Below, in pieces: positions 25,421-36,419 of a stretch of DNA of 64,000 bases. Below the pieces are notes generated by a model. The model was not told the DNA's origin. It made no database searches and saw nothing but the letters and a program-made list of their open reading frames with translations. The first letter of the stretch is position 1. Each line of letters starts with the position of its first letter. The translations under genes and the position numbers were made by a program. This stretch comes from Podocnemis expansa. Lineage: Eukaryota; Chordata; Testudines; Podocnemididae. The stretch spans positions 17,118,079 through 17,182,078 of the forward strand of contig ML681995.1 of NCBI GenBank assembly GCA_007922195.1. The letters are read 5' to 3'.

Positions 25421-26105
25421 GAGCCAGTTAGGGGCCAGCAGCCCTGTATAAAAAAAGGAGGTGAAGAGCCACGCCATTTAAGTCACTTAGCCTCAGGAGT
25501 TTGGGGGGAAAGTTGTCCCTCTGGCTGGCTGAGAAAGTCAGCACCCTGGAGTGCTTATAATGTGCCACTAGGAGCTAAACAGGAGCACAGAGGTCCTGAA
25601 GGCATGGAAGGCAGCAGAGGTCCAGATGACTCTCCAGAGGTGAGGGGCCAACACGGGACAGGTGGCTGCACAAGTTCCAGCAGGATACCAGGACCAGAAA
25701 GTTGAAGTGGCCCAGAGGTGAAGGCACGGATTAGGCTGAAGTCCTGGGCCGCTGAGAACATGAGTAGTGACCAGGATGAGAGAGTGGAACTTTTCCCCTG
25801 GAAGGATGAGGTGAATCTACTAAAGCATGCAGCCAGAGGGTTGAATAGACTGAGGGACTTGACTGGAGGTCTGAAATCCTAATCATGAGAGACAGAGAAC
25901 CAAACACTTGGCAGGGCCACTTGAGCTAACCCCCAAAACACCACCGGAAGGCGCTTGTCAGGTGGGTCCTATGCTGTTAACCTGTCACACTGACTAAGAG
26001 CAAAGGCTGGATTCCCACTATCCCTTGGATTTCTGTGCTTAATAAATATGCATAGGACTTAGGAAGCAGCTAGATCATGTTTGTAAGGCAGCACAAAATG
26101 GTTTG
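25421..26105. other. Purine-rich sequence, possibly part of an unrecognised repeat
   Basis: The + strand is rich in GAG/AGG/GGA words (25430-25900), unlike the intron nearby, and ends with CTTAATAAATATGC near 26038-26051. It could be the internal end or LTR of an LTR element, but I found no matching second copy. Confidence 0.3.
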
Positions 26106-27085
26106 ACACAATGGGGTTATGTAACTTTTCCCTCCTGCTATCTGGTCTAGTGTGCTGCTGTGCCTCCCCAATTGCCCACTCCTGGACACCAACTTACCCC
26201 GCTTTACAAGGTGGACTCTCACTCCTGGGTCAGTCCACACCAGCCTCTGGCGTGTAATCAGTCCAGGCTGTAGATATACATTCTCTAGCCACCCAGGGGA
26301 TGGCCCCTCAGCAAGCACCCTGAGCCTCAGGATGCTGCACTGAGAGTGGACTGCAGGGAGTGAGATGACTGCAAGCTCAAATACTTCAGGTTCAACAATT
26401 TTACAAAGAAAGTGTAATACAAAAACTTTTAATCTTTCAAATGTTCTAAAATCCACACAGCTTTAGATAAAACACTAGTTTATTGATTAAAACATGGTTT
26501 TAAATGAGTACACAGAAAATCAATGCACAGTCAATTAATAAAGCAGTCAGGAGTCACACAAGGAAATAAAAATACAAGACACCTTCTAACCTAAAGTTCA
26601 CGGTTCACTCTTACTCATGATGTTTGACTGATGATGGTTTTGCAGCCAGTCTCTGCCGCTCTATGGGCAGGGCTCCGTCCTTGCTTGTAGATCGAGATAT
26701 TTCAAAATTGAGTTTCTCAGGCAAAAAGCCCCAAACAGTTTGAAGTGTACTTATTTTTCCAGACACCCTCCTGCCATCTTGGGTCAGATGATCTTTTCTT
26801 TCTCTGGTCAAACCCCATAGTTTGTATAGCCTTTGTGATGCATCCTTTCTGTCTACATACTAGGAAACAGCCCTGATTCTCTGTCTGCCTCCCCATATGT
26901 AATACATAGAACATGTTTCACATAAGTACATTTATGTGAAACAGGAAACATGACATCATAACATACTGCAGAGCATATTATGTGCATTCATAAAGGAACC
27001 CCTTGCATGGCATATTTGGCATCAAACTATACAATTACATTGCAAAAGTGAATGGGAAAGTTACACAGACCATAAGCTGGGACAG
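26106..27085 (-). repeat. Unclassified interspersed repeat, copy 1 (about 1 kb)
   Basis: It shares with 30245-31300 the block CTAGTGTGCTGCTGTGCCTCCC, CACTCCTG, CAGTCCACACCAGCCTCT, the ACACAGCTTTAG then ACACTAGTTTATTGAT segment, GCAGCCAGTCTCTGCC and further downstream words. Length and layout suggest an LTR of an endogenous element or a non-coding SINE/LTR unit. No long frame is conserved between copies. The orientation is assigned only from the T-rich TTTATTGAT segment, taken as a reverse polyadenylation region. Confidence 0.6.
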
Positions 27086-27430
27086 CAGTTCTCAACCACT
27101 GGGTCGTGATGCAAAAGTGTGTCATGGTCCAGTGGCTGAATGTGTCACATAAAATCAGCCTGCTCCTGACAGCTTGAGAAGAGCTGCGGTAGCAGGGTCT
27201 GATTTTATGCTGCTGGCCCTTTAAGAGCTGAAGCTGCAGAGGATTGCTGCAAGATCCACCTCAGAATCAGCTGTTCCATGGCCTGAGGGGCTGGAAGCCT
27301 CCAGCTGCCAAAAAGTCCCTTTTACATGGAGATTTCTTTGGTATCAGGGGAAAACAGTGGTGTAGTATGTTGCGCACAGCTGGGAGCCCACCCAACTGTG
27401 TCACAACAGTGAAGGGATTGAGAACCCCTT
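27086..27430. mobile_element. Worn hAT element, CAGTTCTCAACC ends
   Basis: The left end CAGTTCTCAACCACTGGGTC and the right end GGATTGAGAACCCCTT are an imperfect inverted pair of the same type as the elements at 4176, 10961 and 34333. Internally, GTGTGTCATGGTCCAGTGG echoes the same family. No duplication is visible, so the ends are approximate. Confidence 0.68.
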
Positions 27431-28585
27431 CATGAGGGTGCATCCTTTCACAGCCTGATTTTTCTCTCAACCAGTTTTACAGCAGTGTAGCTTCATAGAC
27501 GTTTCTTACATAGACTCCGATAGGGCAGGTATTTGGGCATTAAGCATCTTTGCAGTCCTGCTGACTTGATTGGGACTATTCACATGCTTAAAGTTGTGCA
27601 CAATCTTAAATACCCTATTTAATTAGGATAACAACCCTCTGTTTGACAAGAGTCAGGTCCATTGTAAATGGAATTAAATTCCATATTTGATTGGCATCTG
27701 GTATATTTCTGGATAAAGCACCTATTACTGTTATTTCCACTGGGGAAAAAAGTAAGACTCACATGCTGCTGTTTCACATGAATTTCCTACTTAATTAAAC
27801 AGTAGATCTGACAGGAAAATTGCATTGCAAGGTAGAGTCTTTTATTCAGCACTGCAAGAACTGATGGTGTGCACTGTATGTGACGTATGCGAAAGGAAAC
27901 GAAGCCAGTAATAACGGGCCCTGATACTGATCTCAGCTATGCTGGTGTAAATCTGGAGTGGCACCACTATATTCAACTGAGTTAGATTGTGATGAGACTA
28001 GTTTCAAAAGCCAGGGGTGTCCAGTGATATCTGGCTGTTGTAATAAGCTTTGTGCATTTTCTTCCATTTCTGCTTTTGGAAATCATGTTATCTATGCATC
28101 TGCTCCTTGTCTATCAAACTCAGTCTGGCAATTTCAAGCATACGTTCAAAAAACTCAGTAGGTACATACATAACATACAATCAATTCTGCAGTGTTGACC
28201 CAAGATTTACGTCGGACAATTTGTACATTAGAAGCTACTCTCATCAGGTACTAGAAATTTATTTCATGGATCACTATATCATGACAGATGACATTTCCAG
28301 ATAGAAAAAGCTTGCCATTACAAGGAAAGATTGCTTTCAACTGGTTCTCTGTTCTGATGTATTCATGTTGAGCATCAGACAAGCACAGATCAGAGACAAT
28401 TCTTGTCCTGAATGAGTGACACTCTGCCTTCTTGTACTCTAATTATAATCACCTATTTCCATAAGAAAACTCCTCCTTCACCCAGCCTGTGCTCTGACCC
28501 TCTTCACCAGTGCCAACATGTCATTTCTGTTCAACACAGGACTTTACCCAATCTTCAAAAACCTGCCCTTGTTGATGAATTCCAG
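27431..28585. repeat. Two old repeat fragments in otherwise unassigned sequence
   Basis: At 27530-27620, GCATCTTTGCAGTCCTGCTG and TATTCACATGCTTAAAGTTG are words of an old bird/turtle scattered repeat. At 27905-27990, GATCTCAGCTATGCTGGTGT then AAATCTGGAGTGGCACCACT is the reverse of the ATTTACACCAG-type repeat. The remainder shows nothing I can name. Confidence 0.45.
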
Positions 28586-28749
28586 CAGCTCCCAAACCAT
28601 GGATTGTGACCCCAAATGGGACTGCACCACTTCAGCAGATGGGATCACAGTAATCCCTAGTATGCGAAGGACATCAGGCTCTCTGGAGTCCCGGCAGGAA
28701 GTACTTCATTAAAATGGGGTTGTGATGACAAAAAGTTTGGAAGCAACTG
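28586..28749. mobile_element. Probable hAT MITE, CAGCAGCTCCCAAACC ends
   Basis: The left end CAGCAGCTCCCAAACCATGG pairs with the right end AAGTTTGGAAGCAACTG, a worn form of the CAGYGGTTCCCAAACY hAT terminal repeat. No 8-bp duplication was found. Confidence 0.6.
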
Positions 28750-29920
28750 ATTTACTCCATCTCTGGAGCTGGGCATTCTGTCCAATGACTGCCCCTCCTC
28801 TAACCTCTCCTTTCTCAGCAAAGAGTGCAATGAACAGACTCTCTCATTTCTCCAGCGACCTAAGCACTGGTCACATAATATCCTAAACAGACTCATCTGA
28901 ATGGCCATGACTGCAATTTTACCTCCTGCTTGATATCAGCTCAACATTTTCCCATTTTCTATTTTTCACTGGAGAGGGATGATTTTTTGGTGAAAATATT
29001 CATTAAAAGTGTTCCCATTTCACAAGCAGTTCTACCACATAGCTGTGTATACATCTCCTCTGCCTTGCTTTTTTGCCAATTGACTCTCATGTGCCTCTAC
29101 AGTGCATAAAGTTGGCATCATGCTTCACTCCAAATAAGTCCACTTAGATACAGGCCTGTACATCAGCCTCAACTCTGCCCTTGCTAACGTCTTCTTCTAT
29201 GCCTTGATTATCTTGGTCTCACTAAGCAACCTCCCTCACCCCCTCTTTTAGCCAAATCCCAGCTCTCCATGCTCCAATAGGCACCATACTCTTGGCTTCT
29301 CGCCCTACTCTGCTGTCTACCTCTTTCTTTCAGGGTCCAGTTAAGAATCACTCTCCTTGTTCTTCATGACCAATGTAGGCACTTTCCAGCCTACCTGAAA
29401 AAGCTCCTCCTCTCTCTCCCCTCATCCAGCACTGGCCTCTTCTATATATTCTCAGCATGCGTGATGCTGGAGGCTTCATTTGGAATAGCCTTCCTCTCTC
29501 TTTCCACTTTGCTGAATCTCAATCACATTTTGAATTTCAGTGGAAAACATGCCCTTCCCCTCCCTCAGCTATCATTTATCTCATTTGTTCTATTATTTAA
29601 CTCTGCAAAAGTGTGTGTGGAAGGATACAGTTTGTCCAAAAGATGCTGGACAGAAAATGTTGTATTGATATTAATAACATTTCCACACATGCAGAGAAGA
29701 CAGAATGTCAGCTGAAATCCACTGAGGACAGATCTGGTACTCGTATTTTGCTCCTCATTTCAAATTCTATTAAAGTCTTTTTACAAAAAACCACATCCTT
29801 TACCAGTTCCTACCAGAAATACAGACAACAATAAAAGGAAGGACGCACACCACAAATACTCTCATAACCTACCAGAGGTCTCCAGCATAGGTACTTACAT
29901 CATCCTCATGACCACCACAT
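28750..29920. other. Unassigned intron sequence
   Basis: Pyrimidine-rich in parts (29200-29500). No exon or repeat recognised. Confidence 0.4.
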
Positions 29921-29925
29921 CTAAG

Positions 29926-30185
29926 GGCTAGTCTTCACTTACTGTCGCAAAATCTCCACTGTCAGATCAACAGACCTGATCAGGCAACTGGGAAGCTAAT
30001 CTCTGACCACCACCCTGGTGACTGGAGTAATGCTGAGCTGAAGAGACAGCCCTCCCTTCAACTCAGCACAATGGACATGCTAGACATATGGCAGTTGAAC
30101 TGAGATACACAAGTTATTTTAAGTAGCTTGCGTATTTCCATTCAACTCACACTGAAAACAGCAGGCAGTGCAGACGTGCCATAAG
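29926..30185. mobile_element. MITE-like repeat, copy 1 of a pair (partner 41078-41310)
   Basis: The ends GGGCTAGTCTTCAC and GTGCAGACGTGCC are inverted and similar. The internal block GATACACAAGTTATTTTAAG followed by TAGCTTGCGTATTTCC is shared with 41120-41160 (GATACACAAATTATTTTAAA then TAGTTTGCATATCTTCC). It has no coding capacity. I could not determine a target duplication. Confidence 0.65.
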
Positions 30186-30244
30186 ACTCTCTCAATCTTT
30201 TAATCTACATGTCTCAACGATACCCCTGTGAGGTGGGGAAGCAC

Positions 30245-31300
30245 TATTATCCCCACGTGACAGACTCTCCCCAGATCCAGTCTGGTGTGTTGCTGTGACC
30301 TCCCAATTTCCACTCCTGAACCCCAATTCACCCCGCTTTGCCAAGTGACCACTCACTCCTGAGTCAGTCCACTCCAGCCTCTTGCGTGCAGTCGGTCCCA
30401 GGCAGTGGGGGTATACCCACTGGCTACTTGAGGGACAGTCCCCCAGAAAGCACACTCGGCCCCAGTTACTACAGCAGGAGCCACTGTCTACAGAGATTTG
30501 GAACCACTCCCAACCACCACACACTCAACTCCATCCATTTAACAAAGAAATGGATTGTGCCCAGCCTCCTTCACTCACACCGTCTAAAGATCACACAGCT
30601 TTAGGTAAAACAACTACTAGTTTATTGATCAGATTATAATTCTAAGTGAGAATATGTCCAGTCATGGCAGAATCACAGTATAAGTAAGTTAGGAGTCACC
30701 ACAAGAAAATAAAAAGCAAAATATGCATGTTAGCCTAATACTTCTACTTAAACTGACCTCATAGTCCAAACAAGTTTATGCTCAAGGTGTTCGGCTGTTA
30801 CATGTTTGCATAGCCAGTCTCTGCCTGAGGCCAGGCAGGGTCCAGATCTTGCCTGAAGTTGTTTCAAGATGGAGAGTCCCCACTCAAAAAGGCCCTGAAT
30901 CTTCCAGCTGTCTGTGTTCATCTCCCTGCTCCACCCCTCCCGTTCTGGGTAGAGGTGATCCCTTTGTCTCTTCACAGACTCCTCCATTAGCAGACCTTTG
31001 TCCCTTCCAGCTAGTTGTTTGCTCACTACCTCTGTCTGTTCTCTCATCCCTGAGCTATAGAAAATATATTATATGTTTGTTCACATGTATGAAGTTGTAG
31101 GAACCATACCATCATAGAAATCACGTAGAACAGGTCATTAGCATCCATAAAGAAACATTGTGTGGTGTAATTAACAGCAAACCATGAATTCTAGTGTATA
31201 AGTGAACAGGAAAATCATGTAGATCATAATCCAGGGTGCACAGATGTGCACACAGTGATACCCCATTACACCCAAGGGAAACTGAGGAACAATGACACTT
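30245..31300 (-). repeat. Unclassified interspersed repeat, copy 2
   Basis: Same family as 26106-27085. The shared start is GACAGACTCTCCCCAGATCC then AGTCTGGTGTGTTGCTGTGA, also seen at 61413-61450. Then come CTTTAGGTAAAACAACTACT, AGTTTATTGATCAGATTATA and AGCCAGTCTCTGCC. The far end near 31240-31275 reads, on the minus strand, TGTAATGGGGTATCACTGTG, a plausible LTR 5' start. This supports but does not prove an LTR identity. Confidence 0.6.
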
Positions 31301-32121
31301 AACAGTGAGAAACTATATGCTGGTCTCCAAAGTTCTTTAAGAGCACCCCACCTTTGCGCCATCCTTCCTCTCAGCGAGAGGCTGAAATGCTGCTTACACC
31401 TCACCAGTAATCAATTCCTGGCATGAAGAAGCTGAGTGCCATAGGATGCTGATGGACTTTAATGTAAGGGAGAATTTGTGCAGCTGCATTTTTAATGCCA
31501 GAGTACACAAGAACTAAGTAAATTAACCAAGAGTACAGCACTTCATTTGCAACATAAGAAAATATCCTACAGCAGAAGGGCATGGCCTACAAGGCAAGCT
31601 GTGAGCATTTCATCAAGGACAAGTGAAGGGAAGAATTCCAGCTGCTGAAAAGTTAGTGTTCTCAGTTCCGATCAACCAATTTTTAAAGATCCCTTGCAAC
31701 AACTCTGAAGTTTTGAAAAGTTATCTTTTCTGGAACAGATCTGTCCTGTTGAGCAAAGCCATGTAAACAGGCACAACCATTGCATCATCACCTGTCCCAC
31801 GTCACAATAGCCGTTTTAGCTTTTAAGTGGAGAAAAGATGACTAAAAGCCAGCAAGTGTTCCAGCTCAAAACACAAACACATTCTAACCCTCACGTACCT
31901 CAAGGGGAGCATTAGCCCAGTTGCAGCCATCACCCTCACTCAGGTGATGCAGTATTGAGTAGCTCCGTCTGCTCCTTTAGACCTCCTGCTGCGTTCCTGC
32001 ACTGCTTCTGGCCTTGTGTTGCTTCCCAGCAGCTAGTGGTTAATACAACCTCTCTTCTCATTCTCAGTCCTCTGGCTTGCTGCTGAGTCTCCTCTAGCTC
32101 CTTTCTCTGCTTTAACACCGA
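31301..32121. other. Unassigned intron sequence
   Basis: Neither exon-like sequence nor repeat ends were recognised. Confidence 0.4.
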
Positions 32122-32614
32122 CCCTCAGGCAATGTTCCCTGTAAGCTGTGCGCACAGCAACAATTACTCTCCGGTGCACAGATCACTGCCGGCAGCGCAC
32201 AGCCGGCAGCCACAAACCTTAGCGAGCCAGAAGACGCAGTCTTCTGGCTGGCAGGGGGCTGCATTGATTTGAAATTTCCCACCCTAATGATGGTCGGGGC
32301 AGCAGCAGCCTGTGGCCAGGGAGCAGCTCTGGCAGCCAGGCAAGCAGGAAGGGGGGATTTTAGCGGGGTTGGAGCGAGGAGTGGGGGAAGCGTGGCAGTG
32401 GGGTCGGCTGGGAAGGCACCCAGGACTTGGGGAAGCGGGTGGGGAAGGAGCCCAACCACAGGTCGGCTGGAGAAACCGGCGCATGGGCAGGGAAGGCTCT
32501 TGGCCAGGAGTTGCATAAACTACCCCTGCTGCAGGGGTTAGAGTGTAGTTTGCTGGCCCCAGAGCCCTCCAGCACAGGCGCCCTTCCGCAGGGGTGGGCC
32601 ACCCAATAATCACC

Positions 32615-32742
32615 CCCAGGCACACGCACACAGACACCTCCAAACAGACAGACAGACAGACACACGCAGCCACCCCCAGACAGCCAGCAACACACACACA
32701 CAGCCAGACACACGAGGCACCCCCAGACAGACAGAGACAGAG

Positions 32743-32774
<32 letters not shown>

Positions 32775-32900
32775 GCACCCCCAGACAGACAGAGACACCA
32801 CCAATCACACACACACACACACACCCCCACCCCGAGATGGGCAGAAAGACAGACACACACAGCCACCCCCCAGACAGGCAGACAGACCCACACACAGGGC
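32615..32900. repeat. CA/CAGA-rich minisatellite
   Basis: Short units ACCCCCAGACAGACAGAGAC alternate with (CA)n runs of 10 to 25 bases. The unit recurs at irregular spacing of roughly 40 to 60 bases. Long open frames on either strand here are by-products of the repeat. Confidence 0.92.
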
Positions 32901-32962
32901 CACTGCTGCAAGCACTAAGCAATGTCAGCATAGCAACTCAGCTTGTACCCAGTATGTTGTAT

Positions 32963-33212
32963 AATGAACAAGGAGTCCTGTGGCACTTAAAGACTAACAA
33001 TTATATTTATTGCATGAGCTTTTGTGGGAGGAAAATCCCAATTTATGAGACTTACATTCTAAGTTCCTTCATCTCCAAAGCATCAGATGAACTGGATTTT
33101 CTCCCAGAAAAGCTCATGCAATAAATATAGTTGTTAGTCTTTAAGTGCCACAGGATCCTTCTTTGTTTTACTGAACTAGACTAACACAGCTGCCCCTTTG
33201 GACCTTGAAAGG
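32963..33212. mobile_element. Penelope-like inverted 3'-end repeat with 9-bp duplication
   Basis: The left arm AACAAGGAGTCCTGTGGCAC and the right arm GTGCCACAGGATCCTTCTTT are head-to-head copies, followed by the tail GACTAACACAGCTGCCCCTT. ATGTTGTAT occurs at 32954-32962 and at 33213-33221, a target duplication. Both arms contain the TTTCTCCC/GGGAGGAAAA segment found at the 3' end of the copy at 23930. Confidence 0.9.
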
Positions 33213-33221
33213 ATGTTGTAT

Positions 33222-33759
33222 TTCACCTAATAGAGTTTTTAAAACTTCTTCATTCTTGAAATAGATGAGCACCATAGTGTGAATACACAGAATGTATATC
33301 ACTCAAGTTCATGTGTATGCATCTTCATTTTAGTGTTATGTGTAAACATTCTGGCTCAATATAACTTCACAACAGTGCAACAATGTTCTCTATATAGGGT
33401 TGTAAGCAGAATCCATTTCAATAAAGTAGCAGCAACAGAGTAGAAAAACATATCCAGAAATTCTGTTCTTTCAGTCTATTTTCCCCTTGCTATTCACAAC
33501 ACTGTATAATTGTACCCCTCCTTTTTGCATATTCTGTTATGGGCTATGTCAGACAAAGAAAGGAAACTACTTGCTCCAGTAAATGGCAGCTTGAATTTCC
33601 AACCTCTGCTAAACTGGTTGTATGGGCAGGAAAATTAATAACTATGTATGGTAAAGACAGGGATATCAATAAGTTGTCTGTTGATAAAAGGCTTTACACT
33701 TTCAAGAAGGGTTAAATCTTAGGATCAGGATAAATTCTTAAATTAAGAAGTATGTTTAA
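33222..33759. other. Unassigned interior of the 2-kb hAT unit
   Basis: AT-rich with no frame or known repeat. It may be host sequence captured in the unit or an unrecognised insertion. Confidence 0.4.
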
Positions 33760-33904
33760 TCAAGGATGCACGAGGACTAGTATACTGGCCTGAGAGCTGC
33801 ACCACTGAAACTTTTTCATACACCAATACTGCAAATACTAGTAACAATGGTGTCAGTGCGGGCCACAGGAAACAGCTGTAGGGGCTGAGTGTTTGAGACC
33901 CCTG
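33760..33904. mobile_element. Worn relative of the 2608-2793 hAT MITE
   Basis: It shares GCTGCACCACTGAAAC, ACTGCAAATACTAGTAAC and the right end TTTGAGACCCCTG with the element at 2608. The left end appears deleted. Confidence 0.7.
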
Positions 33905-34332
33905 ACTAGTGTGACAAGAACCCAAACACTAAATCTGCCTCTCAGGCTTCCAGTGAATTTGGGGAGTAGAAGAGAAAGATATTTCTAATTTAATTCTATT
34001 TTCTTGCTTTTTGTTTATTTACACAGTCAGTATTCCCTCAAAGCTGATGATGCAGCTGAACAAGTTGTCGGATGCACTGGAGGCACTGGAAGGCAGCGGG
34101 GAAGGGGCCCAATGGGAGTCGGGGAACCAGCAAGGAACTTGCTCAGCTGCATCATGGGCTTAGAGGGAACATTGCCCTCAGGCCTGATTCTATGTGCTTG
34201 GCCCCCTTTCCAGGGCCCATCACAAGATTAATTCCATCCCCATGGCCTTTTGTAGTTTGTCTTTCCAGGTGCTTCCCAGAGAGAGGGAATTCCTTACCTC
34301 CTTTGCTCTCGGTGTCTTTACTGGCTCTGGTT

Positions 34333-35461
34333 CAGTGGTTCCCAACCAGTGTGCCATGGCACACTGGTGTGCTGCGGCAACACCCAAAGTGTGCCATAAG
34401 CATCCCCGAGAGCTGGAGTTAAAGTTCCCTCCCTGCTCAGCCCAGATATGTGAGCTGTGCAGGGCTGGGAAAAGGCAGGGGTTAAAGTAAGGGGGAAGGC
34501 ACCGGAACACAGTTCCAGGCCCCCTATATTTAGGCAGGCAGCATTCTGGCTCCCCTAAAAATAGATGAAGGCATTGGAACGTGTAGTTCCAGGGGTCCCC
34601 CTAAAAACAGCCTGAGCAGCTGGAACGCAGAGTTCCACCTTAAAACCTGCTCCACCTTCAGCTCAGCCAGCAGAGAACTGCCGGAGTCCCCCAGTATGTG
34701 GATCTCCCCCTGCAGGGTGGAGCAGCTTGTGTCAGGCAGCCTGCTAACAGCCTCGGTAATGGCTTCAGGGTGTGTGTGGGGGCTGCTGGGGGTTGTATGG
34801 GGCAAGTGCGTGTGTGTAGCAGAGGTGAGTGGGAGTGGCTGTGTAGCAGAGGGTGTGTAGCTGGGGTTGTGGGGTGGCTGTGTGTGTGGGGGGGTGTAGC
34901 TGGGCGCTGGAGGGATACTTCTGGCCCCTGCAGTGATGGGAGGGTCTATCACAGGCAGCAGGGGGCTGAGGGGAGGCGAGGATGGGACCCACTATGGTGG
35001 GAGGGAGCAGCAGTGGGGTGAGGATTTGCCCTGGGTGGCAGGGAGCCACCGTGGAGAAAAGGGGGAAGAGGGCAGGGGAGCATGGCGCAGCACCAATCTT
35101 CCCACTCCCCATGTTCCCCTGTCCCCCCCAAAAGCCACTCTTGTTGTCCCTTCCTCTCTCGCCACCCTTGGGCTGTTCCCCACATGGCTGTTCCCCACAT
35201 TTTGTCCTCTTTTGCTACCCGTGCCCTCCTCTGCTCCCCACACTCACTCCTGCCACTTGATCCTGACGTCCCTGTTTGCTACCCCTGCTCTGCTACCCTT
35301 ACTACCCTGCATAATAGCATTTCCAAAACACTCTGCCATGATTCATGAATATTCATAATTAACTTAATTTGAATATTCGTTAGTTTATTAATAGTGGTGT
35401 GCCTCAAAACATTTGAAGGTATCAAGGTGTGCCACAGCAGAGAAAAGGTTGGGAACCACTG
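34333..35461. mobile_element. hAT element, CAGTGGTTCCCAACC ends, 1.13 kb
   Basis: The left end CAGTGGTTCCCAACCAGTGT and the right end GGTTGGGAACCACTG are inverted repeats. The flanks CTCTGGTT (34325-34332) and CTCTAGTC (35462-35469) agree at 6 of 8. Subterminal GTGTGCCATGGCACACTGGT and AAGGTGTGCCACAGCAG are typical of this hAT group. The centre is a GT-rich low-complexity stretch (34765-34905) and GC-rich filler, without transposase. Confidence 0.85.
34765..34905. repeat. GT-rich low-complexity tract
   Basis: Repeated GTGTGTAGC/AGAGG/TGGGGTGGCTGTGTG words with no fixed unit, lying inside the 1.1-kb hAT element. Confidence 0.75.
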
Positions 35462-35469
35462 CTCTAGTC

Positions 35470-36139
35470 CCACAGAGTGACTGTGGCTTGTATTCTTCCC
35501 CCAGTCCCTCCTCAGCTTAGCTTCATCCTCCCTTAATCCTGGCTCCCTCCAGGTGCAGCTTGGTATGTTAACTCAGGGCAATAACTAGGATGGGGCGACA
35601 AGGGCAAAATTTTAGAGGGTGATTTCATTTGACCTACTCCATTTCACTGTTTAATTTGAGGGCATATTTCGTGCTGCTTGCCATCGGCGTCAAAATATCT
35701 AGTTCAGGTTAACTGGCTTCTCAGGTCCACATTAACCCTTTTGGAGCTTCTGTTGGGTACACACCTCATCACAAATTCCACTGGCTTTAATTGGGACTTG
35801 TATTCCTAATACCTTCTGGTGGTCTTGAAAATCTCACTATAGACTCTTAATAACAAGATAACCCATGCTTCTAAAGAGTTATTCCTCAGCTTGTATATTT
35901 GCTGTATATCATTTTGTTATGAGATCCAAATATCCTTGATAGTCCATAAGTAAGTCCCTGGTAGCAAAACGCAAACCAAGAGAAAGTTCCTGTTTCCTTA
36001 TTTTGTCTTCCTGTGTGAATTAAAATAATTTCTTAAGCACACTTACCCAACCTGGAGCAGACTTTCTACCCGCTGATACATTCGTGTAAGTCACATTACC
36101 ACCATTAGAAACTGCACAGCCTGTCAAAAGGGAGAAATG
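35470..36139. other. Unassigned intron sequence
   Basis: Spacer between two hAT elements. No exon or repeat recognised. Confidence 0.4.
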
Positions 36140-36419
36140 GGCTCATGCAGGGGTGGCCAAACTTATGGAACTCAAGAGTCACACAAGCTGATTATGAAAA
36201 CTTTGAGAGCCACACTGAGGCATATAGCCATACTTTTACCCACTTCAAAATAACAGTTTTAAATTGATTGCACAGTTTAATTTTATTGTAAAAAGTGGGC
36301 AAACATTGATCCTACTAATTGACTAATGTCAAATTCTAACAATTACTTAAAGTTACAAAGAAAGCTAGGCCTATAAAAACTTAACTGTCACTCAGTGTAG
36401 AAGACTGCAGGCTCGTGGT

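Larger units (their letters stand above)
32130..34174. mobile_element. Long hAT unit of the TTCCCTCTAA-ended family, 2.05 kb
   Basis: The left end CAATGTTCCCTGTAAGC and the right end GCTTAGAGGGAACATTG are inverted repeats, and an exact 8-bp duplication CCCTCAGG lies just outside (32122-32129 and 34175-34182). Inside are a GC-rich section (32180-32600), a CA-rich minisatellite, a nested Penelope 3'-end repeat (32963-33212) and a worn hAT fragment (33760-33904). A second internal left end begins at 34028 (CAGTATTCCCTCAAAGC), so the last 147 bp alone resemble the short family member at 61662-61809. No transposase was found. Confidence 0.82.

Noticed and set aside
32284..32931. Long open frames rich in Cys/Val/Ser on the minus strand and Thr/His on the plus strand
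   Set aside because: They are read-through of the CA/CAGACAGA minisatellite and GC-rich flank, with no codon or family character.
34698..35360. Cluster of overlapping open frames on both strands
   Set aside because: GC-rich filler of a hAT element, with no conserved motif and no splice context.
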